NCBI RefSeq assembly: GCF_050003625.1
Contig: NC_134398.1
Coordinates: forward strand, 101,103,664-101,167,663
Length of the DNA: 64,000 bases
Direction of reading: 5' to 3'
DNA from: Haematobia irritans
Taxonomy: Eukaryota; Arthropoda; Insecta; Diptera; Muscidae
Shown here: positions 42,469 through 52,846 of the stretch, in pieces
Position numbering within the stretch: position 1 is the first letter of the stretch
Layout of the letters: every line of letters starts with the position of its first letter
Notes under the pieces: generated by a model
The model's input: only the letters and a program-made list of their open reading frames with translations
Database searches by the model: none
Told to the model about the DNA's origin: nothing
Translations under genes and position numbers: made by a program

Positions 42469-45400
42469 TAGTTTTCAGACGTTGGTAGAAGGCAAAGTTT
42501 TACAATTGGACGCATTATAGTACCACTTTTTGTTTTTATTTCCGCGGATCGCACATTATTGTCTTTCCCCGTGAACACTTTTGTTATGCGTCCTAATCGC
42601 CACTCCGTAGATGGCAAAGATTCGTCTTTTATGACCACAAAGTCGTTTTCTTTTAAATTGTTCTTAGTACTTTTCCACTTGTACCGACGTTGGAGCTCTG
42701 TTACATATTCTGCCTTCCCTCGTTGGCTGAAAATGTGTTGAATTACTTTCAATCTCTTCCAACGGTTGATATGGGAGAGATTATCCGACGTATTCTCCGA
42801 AGGGGCCTCAGGAAAAGCGGTTAGTGGAGCTCCCCTTAAAAAGTGACCTGGAGTTATGGGTAAAAGTTCAAATGGGTTTTGTGATATTGGACCCAATGGT
42901 CGAGAATTCAATACAGATTCAATCCGCACTAAAATCGTACTAAACTCCTCGAACGTAAAGGAGAGGTTATTAGTGATTTTCTTTAGGTGAGACTTCATGC
43001 TCCTAACGGCTGCCTCCCAAAGTCCTCCCATGTGGGGAGCATGAGGTGGTATAAATGACCAGGAGAAACCGTGGAGACTGTATTTTTCGGAAAGGCTCTT
43101 TTCAGCATTTTTAAGAAATGTGTTGTGTTCTTGTAATAACTTGTAGCTTGCACCCACGAAGTTTCTGCCATTGTCCGAAAACATAGTTTTCGGTAATCCT
43201 CTCCGGCCTGTGAATCTCATAAAACACGCTAAGAAACCATCAGCTGACATATCCGAACATACTTCCAGGTGAACTGCTCGTGTTGAGAAACATACGAATA
43301 CTGCTGCGTAGCATTTTGCGATCTTAGCATTCCGTAGGGTTGATGTTTTAAGGTTAAATGGGCCAGCGAAATCTACACCTGCATATGTGAATGGCAAAGA
43401 GAAGTCAACACGTTCTGGTGGAAGTGAGGCCATGATTTGATCTTGGAATTTTCTTTTATAAATTGTACAAGGTTTACAGTTTCGAATACATTTCCGAATT
43501 GCATTCTTTAACCGCGGAATATAAAAACCCTGTCGTATTGCCCTTATCATAATATTGTACTCGGCATGGAGAAGAATTTGATGGCTGTGTTTCACAATTA
43601 ATTCGGCAAGGTGTGATTTGTCGGGAATGATAATTGGGTGTCTCTCTTCGTAACTGAGACCTGCGTTATGTAAGCGACCACCAACTCTTAACAACCCATT
43701 TTTGTCTAAAAAGGGTGTGAGTGTTAGAATATTACTCCTTTTACTTATTTCTTCTTTGTTAGAAAGAGCGTTATATTCACGTTGAAAATGCTTCTTTTGT
43801 GAAAGCATAATTAGGAGAACTTTGACACGGGAAAGTTCTTCAGCAGAGAGTTCTAACGATGAACTAATCGTATGTTTGCGAGACCGTGCGATGAATCGAT
43901 ACACATAAGACATTGTTCGAAGTGCTCTATTAAATGATGAAAATCTGGATATTACGTCATCTGTTATAGAAATTTGGAAAGTTTTTATCTTTTTTATTTC
44001 TAATTCTGTAGGAGCAAAGGATCGTGGAGCTGGCCATTCTGTTTGGGATCGCTGAAGCCATGAGGGTCCATGCCACCAAAGCGAATTATGAATCAAATCT
44101 TGCGGACTACAACCCCTCGTTCCCAAGTCTGCTGAATTTTCTTCTGATTTTATGTGTTTCCACCAGGAAGATTCAGACAGTTCCAAAATCTTCGTCACTC
44201 GGTTCGAAACGAATGTTTTCAATGCTTGAGTGTCCTTCTGTAACCAGCTTAGGACTATGGACGAATCCGTCCACAGGTAGACCTCATACTGAATATGTAG
44301 CGTTTTTGTTACCAATTTGAGTAAATCTGAGAGCAATGTTGCCCCACACAGTTCCAATTTTGGTATTGTTGTGTGTTCAACTGGGGCTACTCGAGTTTTA
44401 CCAACCAGCAGATGACTGAAAATTCCTCGAGAGTCGTCTATTCGAATATAAATTAGACCGCAATATGCCTTTTCTGATGCGTCACAGAAACCATGTAGCT
44501 GAATTTTATGACCAGGAGTAAAATCTACCCAACGCGGGATTCGGAGATGTTGAATATGCAATAGGTTTTCTCTAAAACTCATCCACCGATGAGCTAAATG
44601 TTGAGAAATGGGTTCATCCCAATTTGTCTTCTCTGCCCATAGTTGCTGCAACAATATTTTTGCCTGGATAACAATCGGTCCCAGCCATCCAAGTGGATCA
44701 AACAAACGAGCTATTATGGACAAAATATGTCTTTTGGTAGGAACATGAGGGGATTCAATTGAGGCAACAACGTAATAAAACTCATCTCTCAACGCATTCC
44801 AGCGTATTCCCAACATTTTTGCCGTACACGAGTCGGTAAAATTCAAAAATTCTTCATTAAGAAGATCCTCCCGGCCAACTTTTTCAAGCAGATATTTACA
44901 GTTCGCTGTTATCTTTTTTAATGAAAACGAGGCTGACGAAAGAACTGATATTAAATTTTCTTGCTTGTTTCTGGTTTCTTCTAATGTATGTCCTCCGGAC
45001 AGCACGTCGTCGACATAAATCTCGTTATTTAAGATTTCTGAAACCCCCGGATGGGAATGTTTGCAGTCTACACTCAGCTGTTGCAATGTCCTTAGGGCCA
45101 GGAAAGGCGCACAGTTCACTCCGAAAGTGACTGTCTTGAGCTGGTATGATTTTATGGGCTCATTCTCTTTTGGACGAAAAACGATTCTCTGATAGGGACG
45201 ATCTTCGGGATGGACTAGAACTTGTCGGTACATTTTTTGTATGTCCCCTGTGAAAACATACCGATAGAAACGCCAATTAAGTAATATCTGGACAATATCC
45301 AACTGTAGAATTGGGCCAGGGTACAAAACATCGTTCAAGGAAAACCTACTATTTGTTTTCTTCGAACCGTTAAATACTATGCGAACTTTCGTTGTTGTAC

Positions 45401-47660
45401 TCTCTGGCTTTATGATAGCGTGGTGTGGCAGAAAGAACGAGAAATGTTTTTCGGATGAACTTTCGAAATGAGTAATTTCTTCCATATGCTTCAAGTCTAA
45501 ATATTCGTGGAGAACTTTGTCATATTGAATTTTCAAATCTGGTGTTTTGTTCAGTGTTGTTTCCATTCGCCGGTATTGTGCCAAAGCCATCTTCTGAGAC
45601 GGCCCTAGATATATAGTATCGGGAAATTCACGACGAAAGGGTAAACGAACCACATAGCGGCCGTCGGGTTGACGGTAGGTGGTTTCTTTATAAAACTTCT
45701 CACAATAATCATCTGCTTCATATTCTTTGCTTGGCCTAAAAACTTCCTCAATTTCCCAGAATTTTTTAATTTGTTCACTAAGTGCCTCGTTTTCTGAATC
45801 GGAAATCATAAGTGAAAATGTCTGTACTTCGACGTTTGATAAGGAACCCGAGATGTACCACCCAAAATGCGATTCTCTCGCTTCGACACCGTTAGCTTCC
45901 ATGAAAATGACTCCTTTTAAGTTGATTAATGGTAAATAATCACTGCCTATTATCATATCGATCTGCCCTGGTACATTGAAATTCGGGTCTGCCAAATTTA
46001 ACTTTCGAATATCATGAAGATTTGAAATATTAACCCGTTTCGATGGTAAAAGGTGTGACAATTTCGGCACAACAATTGCACTCATTAACAATGAAAAATC
46101 CGAAACTCTGGATTTTACTTTAACGCAACATCGTCCGCTTGATCTACCTACAACTGTTCCTCCCAAACCTGATATTTGGGTTTGATGGTTATCAACGGGT
46201 AGCGAAAGTTGTTGTTGTACTTTTCTCGATACAAAACTTTTCTCTGAGCCTGCGTCTAATAGAGCCCGTATAGTGAATAATTCTCCGCCTTTCTCAATAT
46301 TAACCAATGCTGTTGGTAAAATTGTTGTCCCTTCGTTCCGAACAAAATGAGATTGGACAGCTTCAGATGATGTTGATGGCTGTACATTTTCCTCTGGTAG
46401 AATCTCACTGACCTCTGAACTGGTAAAGGTATTGTGAGTTCTCCGGAAATTCCTGTCCTGATGATTACCATTAGAATTCCGACTTTGATTGAGGTGCAGT
46501 AACGTATGATGTTTTTTCTTGCATTCTTTGCACGTTCTAGTACTAGTACACTGTGACTTAAAATGTGTTGAGCCGAGACAATTTGCGCACAGTTTGTTCG
46601 CGTACACAAAATCTAAACGATCATTTATTGACAATGATTTAAACTCTTCGCAAAATCTGAGTGAATGATTCTTGTGGCACTTTTTACACTTGTGTTGAAT
46701 GTCGGCGTCAACACGAGACTGGAATGTTTGTGATTTGTTATTATGAACATGAGGGTCCCGAGCAGTAGGTTTTCTCAAATCGGTAATTGTTTCCAAAATT
46801 TCAACCCGTTTCGTTAAAAATTCATCCATCTGTTGCCAAGTGGGCAATTGTTTGTGATTGGAGAGCGAATCTTCCCACGACCGTAATGTCTCCTCTGGTA
46901 ATTTAGTGGAGCATAAGTGTACCAGGATTGGATCCCAATTTTCGGTCCGAAGTTTATATGACTTGAAAATGGAAATACTGTCATTTATCGTACGTTGTAT
47001 AATTCGGATTGATTTTGGCGTTTCATTTTGAGCTATTTGTATTCCGAAAAGAAGTTTCATCTGTTGATGAACTAGAATGCGGGGGTTCTCATAACGATTT
47101 TTGAGAGAATCCCAAGCCAATTGGAAGTTGTCATCAACTAAGTCAAATTTGCTGACTATCTGAAAAGGTTCGCCCCTAGTTTTTCCCCTCAGGTGGAACA
47201 GTTTTTGAGCTGGAGATAACTCGGGATGTGTCCCAAAATCCGCCCAAAAAATATCCCGAAATGCGGGCCATTTTGCGTACCCACCTTCAAAGGGAGGAGT
47301 ATCGCATGGGGGAAGCTTCAATGATGAAGATTGGCTGAAAGTCACATCATGTTTTATAGTTTCATCGGCGTTAGAAGTCTGGTTTGACGATAACTCGATA
47401 ATTTTAGATTTACATGCTGAATATCGCTTATATGCCTCTTTATGCTTCGTAGTAGCAATCTTTGTCAATTCACTATCATCCGCCGTTTCATCTCCTGTAA
47501 TTATTTCTTTATAATTCATTACAACTATACTCCATCGGCGTTCTAATTCCGTTTCTTCAACCTTTAGAATTGACACTTTGCAGTTATCTTCTGCTTTAAA
47601 TTCTTTGCAGAATGATATGACCTGTTCACAGTCGAATAAAAATTTTCTCCGAGCCGACAT
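42468..47660 (-). CDS. BEL/Pao Gag-Pol polyprotein, 1730 aa, intact
   Basis: ATG at 47660 (MSARRKFLFD). Domains in order: Gag (DUF1759, around FEGGYAKWPAFRDIFW) and knuckle-like cysteine motifs (CKKCHKNH, CANCLGSTHFKSQC, CKECKKKHH). Protease DUF1758 follows (ALLDAGSEKSF, ~470). RT has YVDD at ~882. RNase H contains FCDASEKAYCGL, with LWTDSSIVLSW downstream. The integrase zinc motif is HSHQILLHAEYN with CKPC. The integrase core has GVDFAGPF (~1430), FSDNGRNFVGA (~1493) and MGGLWEAAVRS (~1545), then DUF5641 with LRRYKW. No stops or frameshifts. It supplies the particle proteins and enzymes for retrotransposition. Confidence 0.95.
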   Translation of the reverse strand: MSARRKFLFDCEQVISFCKEFKAEDNCKVSILKVEETELERRWSIVVMNYKEIITGDETADDSELTKIATTKHKEAYKRYSACKSKIIELSSNQTSNADETIKHDVTFSQSSSLKLPPCDTPPFEGGYAKWPAFRDIFWADFGTHPELSPAQKLFHLRGKTRGEPFQIVSKFDLVDDNFQLAWDSLKNRYENPRILVHQQMKLLFGIQIAQNETPKSIRIIQRTINDSISIFKSYKLRTENWDPILVHLCSTKLPEETLRSWEDSLSNHKQLPTWQQMDEFLTKRVEILETITDLRKPTARDPHVHNNKSQTFQSRVDADIQHKCKKCHKNHSLRFCEEFKSLSINDRLDFVYANKLCANCLGSTHFKSQCTSTRTCKECKKKHHTLLHLNQSRNSNGNHQDRNFRRTHNTFTSSEVSEILPEENVQPSTSSEAVQSHFVRNEGTTILPTALVNIEKGGELFTIRALLDAGSEKSFVSRKVQQQLSLPVDNHQTQISGLGGTVVGRSSGRCCVKVKSRVSDFSLLMSAIVVPKLSHLLPSKRVNISNLHDIRKLNLADPNFNVPGQIDMIIGSDYLPLINLKGVIFMEANGVEARESHFGWYISGSLSNVEVQTFSLMISDSENEALSEQIKKFWEIEEVFRPSKEYEADDYCEKFYKETTYRQPDGRYVVRLPFRREFPDTIYLGPSQKMALAQYRRMETTLNKTPDLKIQYDKVLHEYLDLKHMEEITHFESSSEKHFSFFLPHHAIIKPESTTTKVRIVFNGSKKTNSRFSLNDVLYPGPILQLDIVQILLNWRFYRYVFTGDIQKMYRQVLVHPEDRPYQRIVFRPKENEPIKSYQLKTVTFGVNCAPFLALRTLQQLSVDCKHSHPGVSEILNNEIYVDDVLSGGHTLEETRNKQENLISVLSSASFSLKKITANCKYLLEKVGREDLLNEEFLNFTDSCTAKMLGIRWNALRDEFYYVVASIESPHVPTKRHILSIIARLFDPLGWLGPIVIQAKILLQQLWAEKTNWDEPISQHLAHRWMSFRENLLHIQHLRIPRWVDFTPGHKIQLHGFCDASEKAYCGLIYIRIDDSRGIFSHLLVGKTRVAPVEHTTIPKLELCGATLLSDLLKLVTKTLHIQYEVYLWTDSSIVLSWLQKDTQALKTFVSNRVTKILELSESSWWKHIKSEENSADLGTRGCSPQDLIHNSLWWHGPSWLQRSQTEWPAPRSFAPTELEIKKIKTFQISITDDVISRFSSFNRALRTMSYVYRFIARSRKHTISSSLELSAEELSRVKVLLIMLSQKKHFQREYNALSNKEEISKRSNILTLTPFLDKNGLLRVGGRLHNAGLSYEERHPIIIPDKSHLAELIVKHSHQILLHAEYNIMIRAIRQGFYIPRLKNAIRKCIRNCKPCTIYKRKFQDQIMASLPPERVDFSLPFTYAGVDFAGPFNLKTSTLRNAKIAKCYAAVFVCFSTRAVHLEVCSDMSADGFLACFMRFTGRRGLPKTMFSDNGRNFVGASYKLLQEHNTFLKNAEKSLSEKYSLHGFSWSFIPPHAPHMGGLWEAAVRSMKSHLKKITNNLSFTFEEFSTILVRIESVLNSRPLGPISQNPFELLPITPGHFLRGAPLTAFPEAPSENTSDNLSHINRWKRLKVIQHIFSQRGKAEYVTELQRRYKWKSTKNNLKENDFVVIKDESLPSTEWRLGRITKVFTGKDNNVRSAEIKTKSGTIMRPIVKLCLLPTSEN

Positions 47661-49410
47661 TCTTTAAAAAATTGTACTTGCAAGTTTTTTGAAAATGTAA
47701 ATATTTAGCGAAAAGGAATTGTATTAGGTGGACGAAATAATTGTTTGTTTGTTTTTTCATGCGAATTTTACATAGAAAGTCTAATAAAAATTTGGAATTT
47801 GTTCCCATATAATTAATAAAAAATAAATACTCACATTTTAATATGCCAAATGGAGTTTCTGTTTGACTTGCTCTGAGTTTCGTTACTCTCTTTTTAATAT
47901 CGCTCAAAATAATTAGCAATTAAATAATCACGTATATTTTCAATTAAACAATTTAAAGCTATTCCCATTTATTTTGGGTAAATTTTTGGGGCTGCAAAAT
48001 TTTTCTCAATCTGGTAACGTTGATCCGAGTTTATACAAAAATCCGACCTTCAAGAATATCTCTATCTTCAAGAATATCTTTATCACTTTTTGTTTTGTTA
48101 TATATTTTTTTTGTTTGTTTTCACATATCCTTTATTATTTTCTTTGTTTTTATTGATTACAGAGAGACAACTGCATATTTTCTTTTTCTTTATGAAAGAA
48201 AATGACAAATCATTATGCTTAATACAGAAATTTTATGGTATTCCGCTTAAATCATTTTTTTTTTTCAAAAAAAAGGTTAAATGCAATACTCTTACGACCT
48301 TTTGCTTCGGTTATTTTATTTTTTGCATAAATATCGATTTACGTTGTCGATCACTGCATAATTTATATATAACACAAACAAACAGGTGTTTTAGGTTTCT
48401 TGATGTTTACACTTCTTTTGTTAATGATATTCTTATACTTTTTATCTATCGCCAGATTTTTGGAAAATATTGTAAAAGTTTTTTTTTGTGTTCATTATTA
48501 TCACCACATTAACCAAAAATTTAGTTAAATTGTAATCACAAACTTTTATATTATTAATTTTTTTTGTTATATGTTGCCACGAGGGGGGGGGGGGTATTTA
48601 CCGTTCGAGGCGGGGGGATATTTATTTCTTGCGTAAGCACTATTCCTTTTGATAATTAAATTTCATCTCATCACCGTGTATTCACTTTATTCATATCACC
48701 AAATCGGAAAAAGTTTTTTTTTCGAACAGGTTTTTTTTATCACACAGAAAGCGAAGTTTTTAAATAAAGATTCATAAAAGCATTCGCGACGATCAGTCAC
48801 TTGCTATCTTTTATTCTGTTTTGATTAAGTTTTGTTTTTGTTAGAATGTGTCAGTGTGACATGCTTCTTTTAGTGAGTTACCGATTACGATTTTTTGCTA
48901 TCGATTATCATTTCGGGAAATCGATTTCACTTATATTGCCATTGATTCTAGACTTGATGGTTTCGATTTTGACAGTTTTTATTATCGATTAGTTTTTTCC
49001 TTCTTCCACACTTCTTTGTATAACAATTCATCTATGACGTTCTATATGTAATTTGATTTTTATTCTTTTTGATGTGCACTTTATATTGTTGTTGTTTTTC
49101 TCACTCTTTTTGTTTCGTCTTTTGACTCTTTAGAAAATTGATCACTTGTGTAAAAATGCTAATACATCGCCGTACCTACCTTCTCATTCTCTCTTACGTG
49201 TTACTTTTCTTTGGCCGATGTATATTAATTTCTGATGTCTCGCTGATGATGTTATTGATGTTTCTGACGTCACCGATATATGATGGGTAGGCTCTATCGC
49301 TGTTTTATTTTATTTGTTTTCAGCAGGAAACTGAGTAAATCGCCTATTATTATGATCGCAGTTTTTTTTCGTTTGAATTTCCACACAGTTCATTCCTATC
49401 CTAATCCGTA
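47661..49410 (-). other. BEL 5' leader, ~1.75 kb
   Basis: It lies between the primer site and the Gag-Pol ATG. It is AT-rich with several ATCGAT words (48900-48990) and a 12-G run at 48583-48594 followed by CGAGGCGGGGGG. ORFs on the + strand (47974-48512) are low-complexity antisense. It is unusually long, and might hold packaging or regulatory signals. Confidence 0.5.
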
Positions 49411-49430
49411 GGATCCGGTTCGAAGGACCA
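49411..49430 (-). other. BEL primer-binding site
   Basis: The minus strand reads TGGTCCTTCGAACCGGATCC immediately downstream of the 5' LTR. The TGG start, followed by a T-loop-like TTCGAACC, fits a complement of a tRNA 3' end. I do not name the tRNA. Confidence 0.75.
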
Positions 49431-49778
49431 TGTTTAATCCCTTCTTGCTCGTATGTAGGGATTTTTGGAGAGTATAAGTTTCACTATTCGAATCCAAATG
49501 GCCTCTTGGGAAATAAAAGATTAAATGAATTCGTAGAATTCAGGCCAGTTTAACTTTATTCGATGGTTGCGGTTCTACAACTAAACTTTATACAATCGTG
49601 CATCAAGCGGGAAAAACGAACATTTGATTTATATTCCAATGAGTGAAAAATATGTCAAGATATACAATGTATGGCGAATTCAAAAAATGTATCTTAAGAA
49701 TTCAAAATGACAAGTGAATATATGATATAATATTATTAGAGGTATTCGTCGCAAACAGGTTGAGCCATGGGTTCAACA
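49431..49778 (-). repeat. BEL 5' LTR
   Basis: Same 348-bp length and termini as the 3' LTR, with five substitutions between them. It borders directly on the duplicated segment starting GATATATATG. Confidence 0.92.
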
Positions 49779-51957
49779 GATATATATGAAATAAAACTGT
49801 GGTTGAACTTATGATTTAAGTTCCTAAATTTATGCTTAGTTAAATAACTAAACCTTCTTTATTATTTTGTTTATTCTGATTTTTAGTCAATTGAGTTAAA
49901 AATAGTAATCGACTACTCTAATGTTATTTTTGGGTTCGGAAGTGGTGCCAAATTGGCGGAAAGCGATGAATGTAATATGAACTTGTCATAGGACGGACCA
50001 TTTCAACAATTCAAAAAATTTTTATAATTTTTTTATGATTTTTAATGCATTCTAAGGCTTGTCTGAAACGTTTGCCCTCGAATATTTTCAAAAATGATCA
50101 AGTTTTCTAGAATGAACTTAGCATTTTTGCGGCTACATTTGAATGATTTGTAGTATTTTATTAATTCTTACTCTTTTTTTTAACTAATTGAAAAAAAGAA
50201 TTCAAATTAGCCATTAAAATATAAACAAAAAGGAATTAAAAAAAATTTCCTTTGTAGTTGAAATAATTAACTTCTTTGTGAGGACACTTTTATAATAAAG
50301 CAACTTTTAGTTGCTTTATTATAAGTTGCTTTATTATAGTTATTTTGATGTCTAATTTTTTTATTCATTTTTATATAATAAAACATTAATTGAACCTATA
50401 AGTACAGTCTATAATTTTTTGCCAAGGGGGCTATGGGCTATAGCCCCCTAGGAAAATTGTCTAGCTACGCTAATGATTAGGAGTGATGAAAATTAATAAA
50501 TAAACTTCTAAAATATGATAATTAAATATTTTTTAGATTTTTTTTCTTTTTTTTTTATAACACCACAAAAATTTGATCAACGACTGCAAAATAATACTTT
50601 TTACTTGGTAGTTTTTTGGTTAATTTTTCTTTGGCTCGAGTGGAAACCCTACCCAGCAGAAAATATTGCATCCCCGGATGCTATAGTGTAATGTAACTAT
50701 CATGACATTAGCTGACACACCCAGCAAAAAAACGTCGCCAAAAAGTAATGAAAATTTTCTTTTTGGATACGGAAGTGGTGCAAAATGGATGCGATGAATT
50801 TAACATGGGCTTGTCATAGGGCGGAAACGTTTGACCTCAAATATTTTCAAAAATTCACAATTTTTTCAGATTGGATTTAGCATTTTTTTCGACAACCTAA
50901 CCTAACCTAATATATAGTTTTATTTCTTATTATAAGTGAATGTTTGAAATCTGATATATATGAAATAAAACTGTGGTTGAACTTATGATTTAAGTTCCTA
51001 AATTTATGCTTAGTTAAATAACTAAACCTTCTTTATTATTTTGTTTATTCTGATTTTTAGTCAATTGAGTTAAAAATAGTAATCGACTATTCTAATGTTA
51101 TTTTTGGGTTCGGAAGTGGTGCCAAATTGGCGGAAAGCGATGAATGTAATATGAACTTGTCATAGGACGGACCATTTCAACAATTCAAAAAATTTTTATA
51201 ATTTTTTTATGATTTTTAATGCATTCTAAGGCTTGTCTGAAACGTTTGCTCTCGAATATTTTCAAAAATGATCAAGTTTTCTAGAACGAACTTAGCATTT
51301 TTGCGGCTACATTTGAATGATTTGTAGTATTTTATTAATTCTTACTCTTTTTTTTAACTAATTGAAAAAAAGAATTCAAATTAGCCATTAAAATATAAAC
51401 AAAAAGGAATTAAAAAACCTTCCTTTGTAGTTGAAATAATTAACTTCTTTGTGAGGACATTTTTATAATAAAGCAACTTTTAGTTGCTTTATTATAAGTT
51501 GCTTTATTATAGTTATTTTGATGTCTGATTTTTTATTCATTTTTATAAAATAAAACATTAATTGAACCTATAAGTACAGTCTATAATTTTTTGCCAAGGG
51601 GGCTATGGGCTATAGCCCCCTAGGAAAATTGTCTAGCTACGCTAATGATTAGGAGTAATGAAAATTAATAAATAAACTTCTAAAATATGATAATTAAATA
51701 TTTTTTAGATTTTTTTTCTTTTTTTTATAACACCACAAAAATTTGATCAACGACTGCAAAATAATACCTTTTACTTGGTAGTTTTTTGGTTAATTTACTT
51801 TGGCTCGAGTGGAAACCCTACCCAGCAGAAAATATTGCATCCCCGGATGCTATAGTGTAATTTAACATGGGCTTGTCATAGGACGGAAACGTTTGACCTC
51901 AAATATTTTCAAAAATTCACAATTTTTTCAGATTGGATTTAGCATTTTTTTCGACAA
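49779..51957. repeat. direct duplication of a ~1.0-1.1-kb AT-rich unit
   Basis: Copy 1 begins at 49779 and copy 2 at 50953 (GATATATATGAAATAAAACT). Both run to GATTGGATTTAGCATTTTTT with over 95 percent identity by eye. Copy 1 has ~120 extra bases at about 50697-50815 and ends in a short AACCT run (50888-50909). Each copy carries a 14-bp-arm hairpin (ATAATAAAGCAACT, 50292-50322 in copy 1) and the GGGGGCTATGGGCTATAGCC palindrome. A terminus-like CCCAGCAAAAAAA occurs at 50724 and inverted at about 52180. No gene. Confidence 0.75.
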
Positions 51958-52693
51958 AAGTTAAATGATTTGTACCATTTTATGAATTCTTACTCTGTTT
52001 TTAACCTATTTGAAACAAAAAAATAAATAAAATTACCCATTAAAAGTATAAAAAACTATGTTATAAAAAATTTAATTAACAGAACTTCCTGGGTAGTTAA
52101 AATAAAGAACATCATTGGAAGTACATCTTCTGGAAGTGCTTTTAAAGATGTGGCTTTGGAAGAACTTCAAAATTTTTTTGCTGGGCAGTTGCATACATCA
52201 TTCATGATTAGTGTGGGCGATGTCCCACTAATACACAACTGCCAATCGGAAGCAATATGAATGCAAAACAAATATTTCTTTGCGTTACCTTAAAACTATA
52301 ATTCATGCATGCCGTATGCAATAAATTATTGCACAAAAGTAAGTTAAAATCATATTTTGTCGTAAAATTTTATAAAGAAAATTGCTTTCCAATTTAAGAG
52401 ATTTCCATGCATACTTTGTGAGCATTATAAATTCGCTTGGGAAATTTTCTGCTTGGTAGTCGATATGAATGAATGGACAGTGGTGCGTATTAGCTACGTT
52501 TGCGTGCTATAATAGTTTCAACACGTATACGCAATATGATGCTTAAGTTAATATATAGACCCAATGTGATGTGCGAATCACATAAAATCTCTTTACAGAA
52601 AGGGACAATATAAAAGAGTTTGGCGATCTTTGTTTGTAATTATCCATTTTCCTAAAATATAAAATCTGGTAATCTTTGGAATTATGTATATTA
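51958..52693. other. AT-rich spacer
   Basis: No coding sequence is recognised. At about 52173-52186 AATTTTTTTGCTGGG resembles an inverted repeat terminus. The 67-aa minus-strand ORF at 52543-52746 overlaps the mariner terminus and is not a gene. Confidence 0.4.
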
Positions 52694-52846
52694 AAGGGTG
52701 ATACCGTCAAAATTTGGTCAATATAAACATGACGTATTTCTTTCAATTTTGCATTTAAAAAACCTGAACACCCCTCATTTTGAAGGTGAGTGTGTGTAGA
52801 ATGTTGCTCCTATTTTGATTTTGGAATTCACTCTTCAGTTGTAAAA

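Larger units (their letters stand above)
41847..49778 (-). mobile_element. BEL/Pao LTR retrotransposon, near-intact
   Basis: The two 348-bp LTRs (41847-42194 and 49431-49778) differ at 5 positions by eye. They enclose a primer site, a 1.75-kb leader, a 1730-codon Gag-Pol and a small downstream ORF. The sense strand is minus. Flanking pentamers (CACCC left, GATAT right) do not match, so the usual target duplication is absent. That suggests recombination or rearrangement after insertion. Confidence 0.93.

Noticed and set aside
47974..48512. F/I/L-rich ORFs that look like membrane proteins
   Set aside because: They come from T-rich sequence antisense to the BEL leader, with no start context or conserved motif.
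48583..48594. G-run as a G-quadruplex
   Set aside because: A single 12-G homopolymer plus one shorter run; length is uncertain in assemblies and there is no spaced four-tract pattern on one strand.
50724..52186. a further DNA element bounded by CCCAGCAAAAAAA ends
   Set aside because: The termini are inverted, but the span crosses the duplication boundary and no target duplication was found.
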